A stretch of DNA of 64,000 nucleotides. Origin: Anthoceros angustus. Taxonomy: Eukaryota; Streptophyta; Anthocerotopsida; Anthocerotales; Anthocerotaceae. Within the stretch, counting starts at the first letter, position 1, and every line of letters starts with the position of its first letter. The stretch is taken from positions 2,527,406-2,591,405 of the forward strand of contig MU008159.1 in NCBI GenBank assembly GCA_010909165.1, in the 5' to 3' direction. The notes under the pieces are model-generated. The model was not told the origin of the DNA, did no database searches, and worked only from the letters and a program-made list of their open reading frames with translations. Shown here piece after piece: positions 34,601 through 45,442 of this stretch. Position numbers and translations under genes: made by a program.

Positions 34601-36100
34601 TCTAGTATGCCTATCACGGATGGCATGTGACTTATTGGAGGTGTATGAAATAAGACAACTATGCATAAAGTGTGACTTGCATAGTATGTGCATGACATAA
34701 ACTAGCGGCGAGACTAGATTTTACACATGGGTACATGAAGGACATGGCGTAAGTGAAGAGTCCGACTGTGGAACATCCGAGGACAAACTGCACCCAGCTA
34801 TTGGGAGGTTGTGATCATCACCCAAGAGGGATCGGTGTCCTGTGGTTGGGGAATATGACTCAAAGGAGTCTTTGTCATGTGAGATGTGTGAGGTAGCTCC
34901 ACTATCAAGGTACCGTTTGATTTAGGCGAGGATGCAGGCATCTTGTAAGGCGAGAAGAGTTGAAGAGGATGGTTTCTTCACGGCAACATGTGCGCCGGTG
35001 AGGCCTCTTTCCTAGGCTCACCATTTTTCTTCCTCTCCTTCTCCATGTGATTTGGGATTACGCACCAATTGCAAATAATTCCATCTTCTTATTACCTCTT
35101 GCGGTGTAGAAGAAGAGAAGCTCCCGAGAAGCTGGATGAAGTGGCGGGCTTAGTGGAAGGAGGTCCGTTTGCGGCCTCGACCACGACCACTTCCTCCGCC
35201 TCTTCCGTGTACATCACTTGCTGCCGCTAGTTCGTGAGTCTTGACGTCGGACTCCTCCTATCAATGCTCCGATCAACTCATTTATACTTATGTCCAAGGT
35301 ATCATGCTTGTCCATATTTTTCGGGCTGTTCTCAATACGATTTTGAGTTGTCACAAATGATCTATAGGAGGATGGAAGAGAGGATAATAATGCAACAAAG
35401 CATGTTAACTCGGAGAGCTTGGAGTTGGAAGCGGCTTCAAGTTGGGATCTTGCCATTCAAGCACTAATATGGTGTTCAATGGTGTCGATTCCCTCATCTT
35501 AAGGTTGTGGAAGTTACAGTAGCGTCATCGGACTCATAACATCCTTGGAGGAGTATAATTGTGCGAGGTGATCCCACATTTCCTTGGAGGATCTGCCTCA
35601 TGATTTTACCATATGGAGAGAGAGACCGATAATCACGGCTCTCTCATCCTTCGCATCCCAGTGCGTTTTTCGGCACCCATCTCTAAGGCTCTGACAATAT
35701 CCCATAGGTCACAGTTCAATACTCCCTCATTCGCGGGCGCCCGTCGTCCTTGCCATTGAATCATCCTTTTCTTTGAAGCGTCTCCATAATTATTGACAAC
35801 CATTGATTTGGTCTCAATAGGGTCCTTGTTGATGTTGACTTCTTCGTCAAGTTGCTCTCCCTCATCTTCCCGACTAGCCATGGCAGGTGATGTTTAAAGA
35901 CCACGACTACGTCGTGTGCGTCTTGTCTTGGAGGAGATTTCACACGATGCTCCAATCATATCAAAACAATCTGCGGTAAAATGTGAATTTCTGCGAGAAC
36001 TTTTAGACATTTTAGTATCTAAGTCTTCAATGCATCCTAAATGATTGAAGGCAGAGCCAAAACGACAATTGTCTACTAATGACATCATGTCTAAGTTCAA
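31620..36100 (-). pseudogene. copia gag-pol of element 2 (frame-broken)
   Basis: Minus-strand order: a gag with VLNCDLWDIVRALEMG (about 35720) and LLSSLPSSYRSFVTTQNRIE (about 35370), the pre-integrase finger HCRLGHPNSQKLVQM (about 34510), the integrase C-terminal half (VVYTPQQNGE, PYEAFTGKKPSIDHLRIFGS, about 34060-33830), reverse transcriptase (NSTWELVKPPKGRKIVTSKW about 33170; IYGLKQSGKEWN about 32810; the catalytic LLYVDDVFMAS about 32670; DLGELTYALGVN about 32580), and RNase H with ICDADYAGDPDTR (about 32190-32150), a SSEYRVLTS stretch and DSQGAIALAE (about 31970). Several frames and scattered stops mean it cannot be translated through as sequenced. The LTRs are too similar for such heavy decay, so sequencing errors may inflate it. 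Confidence 0.88.
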
Positions 36101-36570
36101 TCTATTTTGATAGATTTAAGGAGAGGTCGAGAATCTACTAATCACAACAGACCGGCATGTAGATTAGGAATGTGTTGGAGTGCTAAAACTAGAGATTCTA
36201 CTTGTGATAAACTAAAACAAGTAAGTAAATCTCTCTTAGCCACCTCAATCAACTCTCCTTGATTCTCGATTTTATAAGAATTGCACCAATAAAATTGCTA
36301 ATAAATTTAGAATCTCTTTCAATTGGATCTATAAATTTATCGAATTATTATAATTTGATGCATTCTCCTTGATGCAGCCTTCAATCTCCTCCTACTTCCT
36401 TGCCCCATGAGAAGGAGTCAAGAAAGTGATGCACAATTTGTGCATCATAAAAATATGATGTTGAGCATAATTGTAAAGTTGCCTCCAAGCCAAAATTCCA
36501 TCTGCAAAATTAGTAATGCACAAAAATTCATGCCTAAAGAAGAGGCAAGCAAGGTGCTCAAGCATCTAGA

Positions 36571-36582
36571 GAGCTCGATACC
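36571..36582 (-). other. primer-binding site of copia element 2
   Basis: TGGTATCGAGCT on minus directly follows the LTR end CTCATCA. It equals the initiator-Met primer site TGGTATCAGAGC minus one A, the same variant as in element 1. Confidence 0.75.
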
Positions 36583-36853
36583 ATGATGAGAATCACGCAC
36601 AAACGCACTTGCAAAAGAGTCTTGTAGAGTTGCATTACATAATAGAAAATACAAGAGTGTTTAAATAGTAGGTAGAGTCGGTGGTTACAACCATAAGTTG
36701 TTGTAACTATAAGTGGTTATAACCATAAGTGGTTATAACAACTAACTACCTAAATAACCACCTAAAGAAAACTACTTAGTGCCCTAGGCATATAATAATC
36801 ATTAAGTAAAGGTGCCCTAGTGAATAGTGCCCTATACCTAATATATTTCATCA
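36583..36853 (-). mobile_element. 5' LTR of copia element 2
   Basis: 271 bp, TGATGAGAATC...TTTCATCA, with 6-bp inverted ends TGATGA/TCATCA. It contains a 'gtggttataaccataa' repeat (AACCATAAGTTGTTGTAAC, AACCATAAGTGGTTATAAC). It adjoins the primer-binding site without a gap. Confidence 0.92.
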
Positions 36854-37290
36854 TTTACAACGACCTGTCCCAATTGCAAAAGCAATTACAACATTTAAGT
36901 TTGAGACGTCTCGGTGTGGGTACAACGCGCTTTACAACGACCTGTCCCAATTGCAAAAGCAGTTACAACATCTAAGTTTGAGACGTCTCGGTGTGGGTAC
37001 AACGCGCTTTACAACGACCTGTTTTACAAAACCATCTACAACATCCCAATTGCAAAAGCAATTACAACATCTAAGTTTGAGGCGTCTCGGTGTGGGTACA
37101 ACGCGCTTTACGACCATTTACAAAACCATCTACAACATCCCAATTGCAAAAGCAATTACAACATCTAAGTTTGAGATGTCTCGGTGTGGGTACAACGCGC
37201 TTTACAACGACCTGTTTTACAAAACCATCTACAACATCCCAATTGCAAAAGAAATTACATCATTTAAATTACAACGCCCTTTTAAGTAAT
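36854..37290. repeat. ~100-bp TTTACAAC repeat array, right part
   Basis: About five further units of the array at 29718-29969, with the same internal words and near-identical units (for example 'cagttacaacatctaagttt' against 'caattacaacatctaagttt'). The right half is more homogeneous than the left. In-frame peptides repeat with it but are not genes. Confidence 0.9.
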
Positions 37291-37442
37291 ATATATATAT
37301 ATAAAGACTTTTAAACAAAAACAAATATTATTAATAACACAAATATCTATTTTCAGCTTCTTTAAATGGGGCATATTTACAACAAGTGTTTTACAACGTC
37401 CTTTGTTGTAAATTTTGTATCTTACCTTGTTGTGCATTAGTG
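37291..37442. repeat. right terminal part of the CACTA-like element
   Basis: AT-rich (TATATATATATATAAA) then TTTACAACAAG, TTTTACAACGTCC and TTGTTGTAAATTTTG words before the terminal ...GCATTAGTG at 37434-37442. Confidence 0.5.
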
Positions 37443-37499
37443 GGACACACGAAATGGAATGCTACTACCAAATGCAAGCGATTCTAAACCCCAAAATGA

Positions 37500-37870
37500 A
37501 CAGATCCTCACACAAATCCACATTCAACTCACACAAACTCGGCCCACAAACTCGCACAAACCCACGGGCTCTCACATAATCAGCGCACAGGCTCTCACGG
37601 GCTCGCGCTCACAAGCTCGCGCTCACAAGCTCACAAGCTCTCGCGCTCACTGCTCCTGGCTCTCGCTCTCACAGCTCACTGGCTCTCGCTCTCACAGCTC
37701 ACAAGCTCATAGGCTTTCACAGGCTCTCGCTCTCCAGTTTCCACAGCTCACAGACTCTCCCTCTCAGCTCAAGGCTCAATTTTCAAGGCTCACAAGCTCA
37801 CAGCTCACAAGCTCTCACAGTGCTCATAGGCTCTCCTGCTCACAGGCTCACACTCTTGCAGGCTCGCATA
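37500..37870. repeat. low-complexity tandem repeat (CTCACAGGCTCTCG)
   Basis: Irregular repeats of CTCACA(A)GCTC, GGCTCTCGCTCTCA and similar words, almost free of G runs on this strand. The plus frame 37459-37941 translates as Ser/His/Gln/Thr-rich low complexity and is not a gene. Confidence 0.85.
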
Positions 37871-37887
37871 AAACTCACACACACACA

Positions 37888-37925
<38 letters not shown>

Positions 37926-38055
37926 TAACACACAAACATAGAAGCCATTCCCGGACACAGACTCCCACAAACAAACATGGGGCCATTCCCCAGACACACA
38001 CTCACAAACATTGGGGCCATTCCAGACACACACACAAAGGGACATTCCCACAAAA
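37871..38055. repeat. (CA)n microsatellite and GGCCATTCC...ACACACA units
   Basis: A CA/CTCA run at 37871-37930 is followed by three units of ~45-50 bp containing GGCCATTCC(CC)AGACACACA(CTC) (37945, 37980, 38017). Confidence 0.85.
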
Positions 38056-38099
38056 AGCGATGTCGTATCAATTTCTAAGAGTTTCTAAGGAGCAACTAA

Positions 38100-39470
38100 A
38101 AGCACCAAACTAGAATTCCTCGCTCCTTGATCTCTTCAAATTGGACTTGATTGAAGCCTCATTTCCTTCCTCTTCATGCTCTTCACCCTTGATGACTTGA
38201 GCTCTTTGGCGTAGTCGGACCTAGCTTCACAGAGGCGTTGAGCTTCAAGTTCTGTCGTCGATTCGATGAGAGGCCATGAGATTGAAAAACTTTTCCTGCA
38301 TTTAGAGAGGGATACCTCAACCTCTTCAAATTCTTCCACCTCTTCCATGAGATGGAGTGGTTCAACTTCAACAAGTACTTCATCCGTTCCACACCGGTCT
38401 TGACCACACTTGGGAGGTTAAGGCTTCCCCACCCGAGGAGGCCACAGGTCTGCAAGAATCGAATATGTTACCAAGAAGCCGGTGTTACAACAAAGCAGAC
38501 TTGAAAGATCTTCTATAAGAACTACAGAGGAGAAAGATCCTCACTTAACCCGGGCTTCAATCTAGGCACCAAATTGTCCAAAAACCAGCGTCATCCACTT
38601 GCTTGCGCTCCAATGCCATGTTCGGCTCCTATGGCAAATCCAAAAAGCGAGTTAAAATAGGACAATCAAAACTTGCAAAGACATCAAATCAAAATCTTAC
38701 CATCCAAATCATCATCTTTGTAACCAGCATCCTTGAGGTCCACAATTGTTTGGCACCTATTCTGGGTTGGAGCCAAAGCGCTCCGGATGAGGAAGATTGG
38801 CGCCGTCAATATGTTTCAAGTTTTATTATCCAATTTCCGGCCTTCTTGCCGACCTCTCTCTTGCTCCGTGGGGCGTCTACCAAAGAGTTGGTAAAACCGA
38901 TTTGTAAACTTCACAAACCCACCATTACCAAAGTGGGCATACTGGGCATCCGAGTTCAACTTCCTCAACATTGCTATGCGTTTTTTGCGAGACATCTCCA
39001 TCCGGCCTTGGCTTTTCATTCTCCACAATGCGATCCCACGGTCACCGAGATATCACGAGGCTTATACTTAGGTGGATGATTACCCTCAAGAAATTGTCTT
39101 GCGCATCTTGCAAGATTGTTCTTCCAATTGCGCAACATGGTGTTGAACATTTGGTCACACACATGAGCCATGCTCCAAATCCCACCAACATCTCTTCGAA
39201 TGGCAATTGCTTGTGTCTCTAGTTTCTCTCCCCAGAAGTTGCCAATCAATGAATCCATGAAGTGCCGCATTACCCACCTCAACCGAAATTGGAGCACTTC
39301 ATAACTGTATGAATCTTCTTTAATCCAACGACACATGAGAAGGAAAACATCGAATATGCTTGTACATGCGTGCGCATGTGGCTGTAGTGGCATGTATAGG
39401 CCACATGCTTGTGAGCACATGCTGTCTGGGCATGTACATCCTCCTTGCAGGTTAGCCAAGCGAGCCACAC
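38100..39470 (-). pseudogene. unrecognised protein-like remnant on minus
   Basis: On minus, 39380-39016 encodes an even-composition stretch with normal-looking helices (IFDVFLLMCRWIKEDSYSYE, then YEVLQFRLRWVMRHFMDSLI, then MAHVCDQMFNTMLRNW), followed after a stop by KFTNRFYQLFGRRPTEQERG (near 38920) and, further on, a Glu/Lys-rich segment (38348-38136). It reads like a decayed gene or transposase, but no family can be assigned. Several stops separate the pieces. Confidence 0.35.
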
Positions 39471-39875
39471 ACATGTTTAGCAGCGGATAGCGAAACACAC
39501 ACACTGTTTAGGCTTGAGAGACCAAAAGGAAAACAGGCGCAAGGCCACACACCGGTTTAGGCTTGCGAGACCAAAAAGAAACATGGGTCAAGGCCACACC
39601 GCCGATTTAGACTTGAGAGACCAAAAACAGGCGGTCAAGGCCACACACACTGTTTAGGCTTGAGAGACCAAAAAGAACACGGGCGGTCGATCAAGGCCAC
39701 ACACATGTTTAGGCAGCGGACCAATAGAAAAATCTGGCGATCAAGGCCACACACTTGCGGCTTTAGCAGCGACCAAAAAGAAACATCGGCGGTCAAGGCC
39801 ACACACTGTTCGAGCTTGAGAGACCAAAAAGAAACATTGGGCGTCGGTCAAGGCCACACACACTGGACAAGCTTA
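39470..39875. repeat. minisatellite, ~55-60-bp unit, about seven copies
   Basis: Units read AAGGCCACACAC(A)CTGTTT, AGGCTTGAGAGACCAAAAAG, then AAACA(T)GGGCGGTC. Starts near 39480, 39542, 39590, 39641, 39694, 39747, 39796 and 39850. Unit differences are mainly short indels in the G/C-rich words (GCGG, GTCGG, TTGCGG). Confidence 0.9.
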
Positions 39876-42740
39876 TGAAAGTAAAAGCAAGGAGTCGGTT
39901 TCAACTAAAACCGGTAAACACGATTCTAGATGAATGTCCATTGTGGAATGGCGTGCGTGCATTTGGGCGATCTCCCTTTAATTCGATTTCTCCTTGGCAA
40001 TTGCGGATCTCCGTCACGCCATCTCCCCTCCTCCACATGGATTTTCCACTTCTTACTGCTCCATCCGGCTGCACTTCTTCAAAGCTGCGAGAACCAACAT
40101 TGACGGAAGGGTTAGGAGTAGGAGTGGAGGTGGCATGGGAGTCTGGTTCTTGAAGGTCAGGTAAGTTTTGAGCCAGCGTGTCACGGACAAGGGAGGCGAG
40201 CTTGCCTTCTTCGCTATCATCTTTCTCAAAAGGTCCGTGTGCACATAAGCCCTCTGGTGGCCCTTGTTCTCTCATCGCGAAGACCTAAGAGGAGGTGGTG
40301 GCGACTTGAGGCAGTCGATTGGGCTGCTTCTCCACAGGCCGGCACCAAGCTCTTCCTGACGGCGCTACTGCCATGTAATATTAAAGGCGGGCGCGGAGGC
40401 GTCCGCGGCGCGGTCGAGGCCGTTAGGCGACCGTTCTAGGCCGTGCGCCCAATGCGTCCGTTCGGCGTAAGGCGGCGAGTCAGGGCGAGGCGGCCAAATT
40501 TCAGCTGCGGGGCGGGCGGGAGCCGAGGTCTGTTAGTCAATAAAGAGTTGTTGCTCAGGGTACCCAGCTTATACCTCTTTTTTCTCTTGCTAGGATGAAA
40601 AATATGTCCGATCTTTTTACTTTCGGACTTTTACCTTCTTGGTCAAGCGTTCTATCTCGGAGATTGTATCGAGACACAGCATCCAAACCCAAAAACTTCT
40701 TTCTTACACTATTCCTGGGATGGCGCGACAACGCGTGGCGGAATAAGGTAATTTAAGAGGTTTTCCATTTTGTTGCACTCGATAGATGCAGGATACAAAC
40801 CTTAATTGTATGGCCTTCACTGCTCGTGGTGCCATGGCTCTCACCTCCAGCCCCAGCTTTCAGCAACTATGGACGAAGCGCAAACTCACAAACAGCCACA
40901 TCTGCGCAGGGTCAACCCACATGGGAGGAACAACATTGTACCAAATTCATGGTCCAATGACTTACAACCTTACCTTCGCCGCTCTCACAACCATCTTGTC
41001 AGTCTTGGTTTAGATGCCCGGTTCCAAGCTCATGAAAAAGGACATCGATACGTTTTGACAAGTGGTGTGACAAATTGATGCTTATTGAGCTTGTCTAATC
41101 ACTTCCGTGCGCACTTTTGAAAGTGTCCGCTTTCCAAGTTGCCCAATTACCCTGCAATAATGACAGGTGTCAAAAACTTAGTTATTGAGCTGCGTTAGGT
41201 ACATGACGTATTTGCATTTGACATACGCATCAACACTAATTGGGGTGATCAGCCTTGTCAGACTGGTCATACTGCCAACAACTGCAACTGCAACACTGCC
41301 GGGAAAAGACAACCAACAATTAGATAAAACTCACAGCACCCAGGTCGCAGCTCCGGCTCTCAACTAGCGGGTCTCCACTCCCGAATCGTGGTTCCCATCT
41401 ACCGGCTCCCCCAGGCTTCCAGAGTACGAAGAATGTGTTTACGGAAAAGCGTCTTCGACCACTTTTGCCTCCGGTCGTGACGAAACGGATGACTTATCTT
41501 TGTCTTGCCCCATTAAGGAAAATTCCATCCAAGTGGATGTAAGAGACTTCTCCTCTTCTTCTTCCCATGTTCCTCTTGCAGTCGTGGTGAAGCATCTGGA
41601 GTTTGATCCACTCAAGTCCACGAACCGTCACCACAAGACGCGTACCTTCAACATCGGAACTATTCACGTATTTTGTGGGTGGGGACTTGAGAGCCCATCG
41701 CAAATCGGCGATTTGCCATGGCGTGGGTGTGGATCATTGCCCTCTCCTATTCCCATTTGCTTTCTTTGAAGTATAACCGCGTGGAGTGGTCAATTACCAC
41801 GGGCCTGCGCCCGTCCGGAATCTGCCCATCTTCACCGCCTCAAGCCGCTGCCCACCGTGTCTCTGATCCGCCGGCAAGATGCCCGAGGCAACCACCGATT
41901 AGGCAACCCGCACCGATTAGGCAACCCGCAGGCCCGAAATCCAGCCGGCGCTCAAAACCCTCTCTCAGAGAACACGCCACGTCCCATCATAATCCACCTC
42001 GAAACCGCCCACGAACCATTCACTCCATTCTCGCAACCGGAATGGACCCACTCCGCCACAAGGAAGCCTAACGAATCGCACACCATAGCCGCCGCCCCGG
42101 GACTCGGCTCAAGCTCAAGGAGACGGAGAGCTCGGTGACCTCTGCGGTGGCACCAATGTGGACATAAACTTCGGCGCCCTTTGGGAGATCGGTGCCTACG
42201 AGGTGGTGCGCATCTCCGCCACCATCGCCAAGGCTGCCGAAGATGGTGGACATCAAGGCCACTACGGATCCGCCATGACCGCGGAGTACTTGGAAATCCC
42301 AAGATTCTTGCTCAAGCATGGCGCTCATACCAGAAAGACGGCAAGACGGCCAGGCGGCAGAGCGGGCGGCAGCAGGTTGGGCGGCGCCGATGAGTCGCAA
42401 TGAGGACGGTATTCCTTTCCGATCCAATCGCCATCACCGATTGCCCATCGTAATGCGGGATCGAGGACCCGGGCTCGATGCATCGCTGCATAGCAACGGG
42501 TTAGGTTCTGGAAGTTTCTTGCCGGATGACGCCGTGTAACGCTTTGATTGGTCGCCGCTTTATTTTACGCCCGAGGTTCGGTTGTGTGGTCAAGCTAGGT
42601 TTGGTAAGTGTAATTTAGGTTTGGCTTTAGGCGGCGGCGGAACCAATCATAGATTTAGGTAGGTTTGGAATTTGGTTTGGAATTCTAGGTTCGAATTCAA
42701 ACAAGGTCTGGTAGAGAGAGAATGGCGGCGCCGATGGAGG
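39876..42740. other. no recognised gene (2.9 kb)
   Basis: Several overlapping frames (39901-40275 minus; 40239-40439 plus; 40786-41013 and 40806-41078 plus; 41500-41769 and 41718-42071 plus; 42068-42427 minus) lack any motif I know. 41880-42130 is Arg/Pro-rich on plus with a short direct repeat (CCGATTAGGCAACCCGCA twice, 41898-41933). It may include the upstream part of the transcription unit suggested at 42.76 kb. Confidence 0.35.
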
Positions 42741-42749
42741 GAGAGGAGT

Positions 42750-42775
42750 TAGGGTTTTGTATGCTATATAAACTC
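42750..42775 (+). promoter_or_regulatory. possible TATA box of a plus-strand unit
   Basis: GCTATATAAAC at about 42762-42773 is a good plant TATA match. About 30 bp downstream the sequence becomes T-rich with intron-like tracts, and 2 kb further a polyadenylation-like AATAAA lies at 44751. Only sequence context supports this. Confidence 0.35.
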
Positions 42776-42789
42776 TTCTTCTGCGGTGT

Positions 42790-44765
42790 TGTCTTTTCCT
42801 AGGGTAGCTCCGAGGGCCGAGGCAGCTTTGTTTTGTAGTCCCAAGGTATCCGCATGTCCGAAGTCCGTGGTGCTGTCCAGTTTTGAAGTAGTTTGAACGC
42901 GAATTTGCTGTTTGTTGTGACGCGAAGTTGTTACTTCCAAAAGCCAAAGTTGTTTGCCTCCAAAGGCCAAGGTTTGCTCAGCTTAAAGGCCGATGTCTGT
43001 TTGTTTTCTGAGTGTCTTGGTCTTTTTGTGCGGCGCTTTTCTCCGCTCTTTTTTCGCTGCTACTCTTGCGCTGTATGCGCTCTACTCTTTGTCAGGTTTG
43101 TGTGCTGTAGTTTGTTCTGTTGTTGCGTTTCATGGCGGTCTGTTGAGTTGGTGTTCAGGTTTGTTTTGTGCATGCTTCTTTTTCCTCTCCAGGCCATTGA
43201 TGACCTTACTTCGAACCTGTTGTTTATGTGTGTTCAGGTCTATTGTCTGCCAATAAGGTGCAGGTTAAGCACTTCTATGTGTGAAGTCGTTTCCTATGCG
43301 TTTTCTTTGTCTTTTTCTGTTTTGCATGCTGTATCTTTGTCTTTCTTATTCCTTCCCTTGAAACCAATATAAAGGCACTGTAAGGCCTGCACTGGAGGCT
43401 AGTAGGGAGTTTTGAAGTTACTGGTTGGACATTGAAGTATGAGCGCTTTTGTGTTTCATTTACGCTCACGTCTGCGACTTTCAGTTGTTTAGATGGAAAA
43501 TTGGTCTTCTATCTATTACTGTTTGTTGGAGTTTGCCGTCGCCGTGTTCACGATGTTCCTCTTCAGTCGCCGTAAGTCTTCTTATTTTGTTGTTACCGCG
43601 TTTCTGGATACATAAAGAAGATTCCATCTTTATCTCCTATTTTTGTTTCAGTCGTCACCTTGTGTTCGTCCATCGTAGAACATAGAGTTTTATGTATGTT
43701 CTTTGTCTAGTTTGTGAAGGTTTATGTTATTTGTTTCGTTTAACATTTGGCTTGATTGTCCTCGATATCATGCATCTTCCTGTGAGTTTCCTGATCTTTC
43801 TTTCAGTTTCTCACCTCCGTATGTTTCGATGCAGGGGTTTGCCGGAAGCTTGAAAAAGATCCAGACTTAACTAAATGTATACTCTGGAAAGTAATAACTG
43901 GTACGATCGTTGTTTGTTTGGTTGCCTGCTTAGGGTTTTCAAGCCTCACCATTGATTTCCGTGTTGTCTTCCATTGTATAGCTTTGCGCCTTTTGGTCTT
44001 ACCTTTGTGTTGGTTTTGTTTTCCTCAGCTCATAAGTTTGCTTATCTCGCTATTCATTGTCTTATAGACTAGCAATAAAGTTTTGTCACTTTGTAGCTTC
44101 GCTAATTATTTCGTATGTTTTGTCATGCAGAAGAGTTTGGGTGGCTTGAAGGATATCCGGCCGTAACTGGATAATACTGCAGGAAGTAATTTGGGTGCGA
44201 TTGCATTCTTTGTGTCCAACTGTTTGTTTGACTGTGTGTCATTTCAGGACTATAGTTTCATTGTTTTGTTTGTGGAGTTTTCAGAGTTTGCTGTTAGCTT
44301 TGTTTGGTGCTTTTCAGTTGCTTACTTCGTATGTCTTGGCGCGAGGAGAGTGTGGGGGGCTTGAACAAGATCCTCAAGAAACTCGAAATTCTACCAAGAG
44401 GGCACAGTATGTTTTCATCTTTGTGTCAAATCATGTTCCGTCTGAATGCTTCTCTGTCTCAGGTTCATCTCATTGCTAATCGCTATCCGATGTGTAATCG
44501 CCAGGACTTAATCGTTGTTTCACCTTTACAATCGTTGTCCGGGCTGGTTCACTCTGAATGGTATGGTATTTACGAATATGTTTTACGCCACGGCGATTTG
44601 AGGGATTTCTAGAATGAGCTTTCATCTAGATGTACCGTATTCACTTGAGTCAATTTTTTCTACCGTTTCTGGTTTCAACATTTATGGTGGATGCATTTCA
44701 CCATGCCATGTTTTCTACTCTATTGTAATGGATTTTACTATATTGAGTAAAAATAAAGACCAAAT
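42790..44765 (+). ncRNA. putative transcribed locus with three exon-like repeats
   Basis: Between a TATA box (42762-42773) and AAAAATAAAGACC (44748-44760) the plus strand is T-rich with several polypyrimidine-TGCAG/CAG acceptor-like sites. Three exon-like units occur at about 43817-43920, 44111-44230 and 44327-44430. Each has CGTATGTYTT, (in the first two) GATGCAG/CATGCAG, then a core related to AGTTTGGGTGGCTTGAAGG followed by ATCC. In the same frame the cores read SLKKIQT-stop, SLGGLKDIRP-stop and SVGGLNKILKKLEILPRG, so only the third stays open. The longest frames are about 100 residues (44304-44612) with no known domain. It could be a non-coding RNA gene, a short-peptide gene with duplicated exons, or an old transposon. 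Confidence 0.3.
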
Positions 44766-44785
44766 GGTCAATTCTCTCTAGAAAT

Positions 44786-45442
44786 CTACCCTTCAAATAA
44801 ATCAATCATGGCCGAGGCCCCAGAAGGCCGCGATTTTTCTGGATTAGCAGGCCCAGACTCCTCCACGGCATCGAGGTGAACTCCTCCTCCACTAAGATTA
44901 GGGAGGAGGCCGCCTCCACGGCATCGGGAGGCTGCTCCTCCACCGCATCGGGAGGAGGCCGCTTTGTTCTCCACCGCGGGCGGTGACCGCTCGCTTTCCT
45001 ACCACACACAAGTGAGAAAAGAAAAAGCCATCGTTAGAGCTCATTATCATCACCGACCCTAGAGCTTGCGAACTAGTTGAAGGGCGTGATTCAAACCGCC
45101 GGTGCATGCGCTTTGGACAAAGCCGTTGATGCACAACTCACATTTCGAGGGTGATGAGATTAGCGCTTGCGCTCCTTCGAGACGCCTCCCGCTTCTTGCC
45201 TTCACGGTGGCCCATTTTTTCTGCATGCTAGGCTTGTCTGACAAGCCGGAAAGCAGCTCCTTAGCTTGCGCCTGTCTACTAAACCCAACCACCGAGCCGT
45301 TAGAGGCAGATCCTTCCACCACGGCATCCACTGCTGCGTCCCCCACCACTAATGCTGTTGTGGCCAAAAGTCTTGTTTCCTTATCGCGTTCTGCATGACA
45401 TTGCAAACCCAACTTCGCACTTGCACGTGTAGTGCGCACCAT
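44786..45442 (-). CDS. unknown ORFs on minus (weak)
   Basis: The frame 45059-45442 (127 residues, MVRTTRASAKLGLQCHAERD at the start) is ATG-initiated and has ordinary composition, Ala/Ser/Lys-rich, ending ALQLVRKL. Downstream on minus, 44786-45009 encodes CGG-type repeats (RCGGGAASRCRGGG) reflecting a GCCTCCACGGCATCGGGAGG repeat at 44908-44950. No family is recognised. It may be a remnant of the retroelement whose LTR-like sequence lies at 45.8 kb. Confidence 0.25.

Larger units (their letters stand above)
29970..36853 (-). mobile_element. complete Ty1/copia retrotransposon 2, LTR to LTR (6884 bp)
   Basis: Two near-identical LTRs (29970-30231 and 36583-36853) bracket a minus-strand gag-pol. 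The primer-binding site directly abuts the 5' LTR. The insertion sits inside the TTTACAAC array of a CACTA-like element: the left flank ends TACAACGCGC and the right flank starts TTTACAACGACC, which joined give the intact array unit. High LTR similarity suggests fairly recent insertion, although pol carries stops and frame changes as read. No clear 5-bp target duplication is visible, because three bases (ATC) stand where it should be on the left. Confidence 0.92.
29437..37442. mobile_element. non-autonomous CACTA-like element, split by a copia insertion
   Basis: The left end CACTACAAGAAAA at 29437-29449 is the classic CACTA terminus. The right end, read inward on minus from 37442, begins CACTAATGCACAACAAGG. 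In both ends TTTACAAC words start ~25 bases in. The interior is the ~100-bp TTTACAAC repeat array plus a hairpin-rich segment, with no transposase, giving about 1.1 kb once the 6.9-kb copia element (29970-36853) is removed. Only CACTA is clearly shared by the two ends, and the 3-bp flanks (ACC left, GGA right) do not match, so the right boundary is less sure. Confidence 0.55.

Noticed and set aside
29718-37290. Repeating peptides on both strands as a repeat protein gene
   Set aside because: They follow the ~100-bp DNA repeat in several frames, and the array is non-coding CACTA subterminal DNA.
37459-37941. 160-residue plus frame
   Set aside because: It translates simple CTCACA/CACACA repeats; low complexity with no gene-like features.
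39470-39875. Regular repeats suggestive of a CRISPR array
   Set aside because: Units are contiguous and similar throughout, without unique spacers, and the context is plant nuclear DNA.
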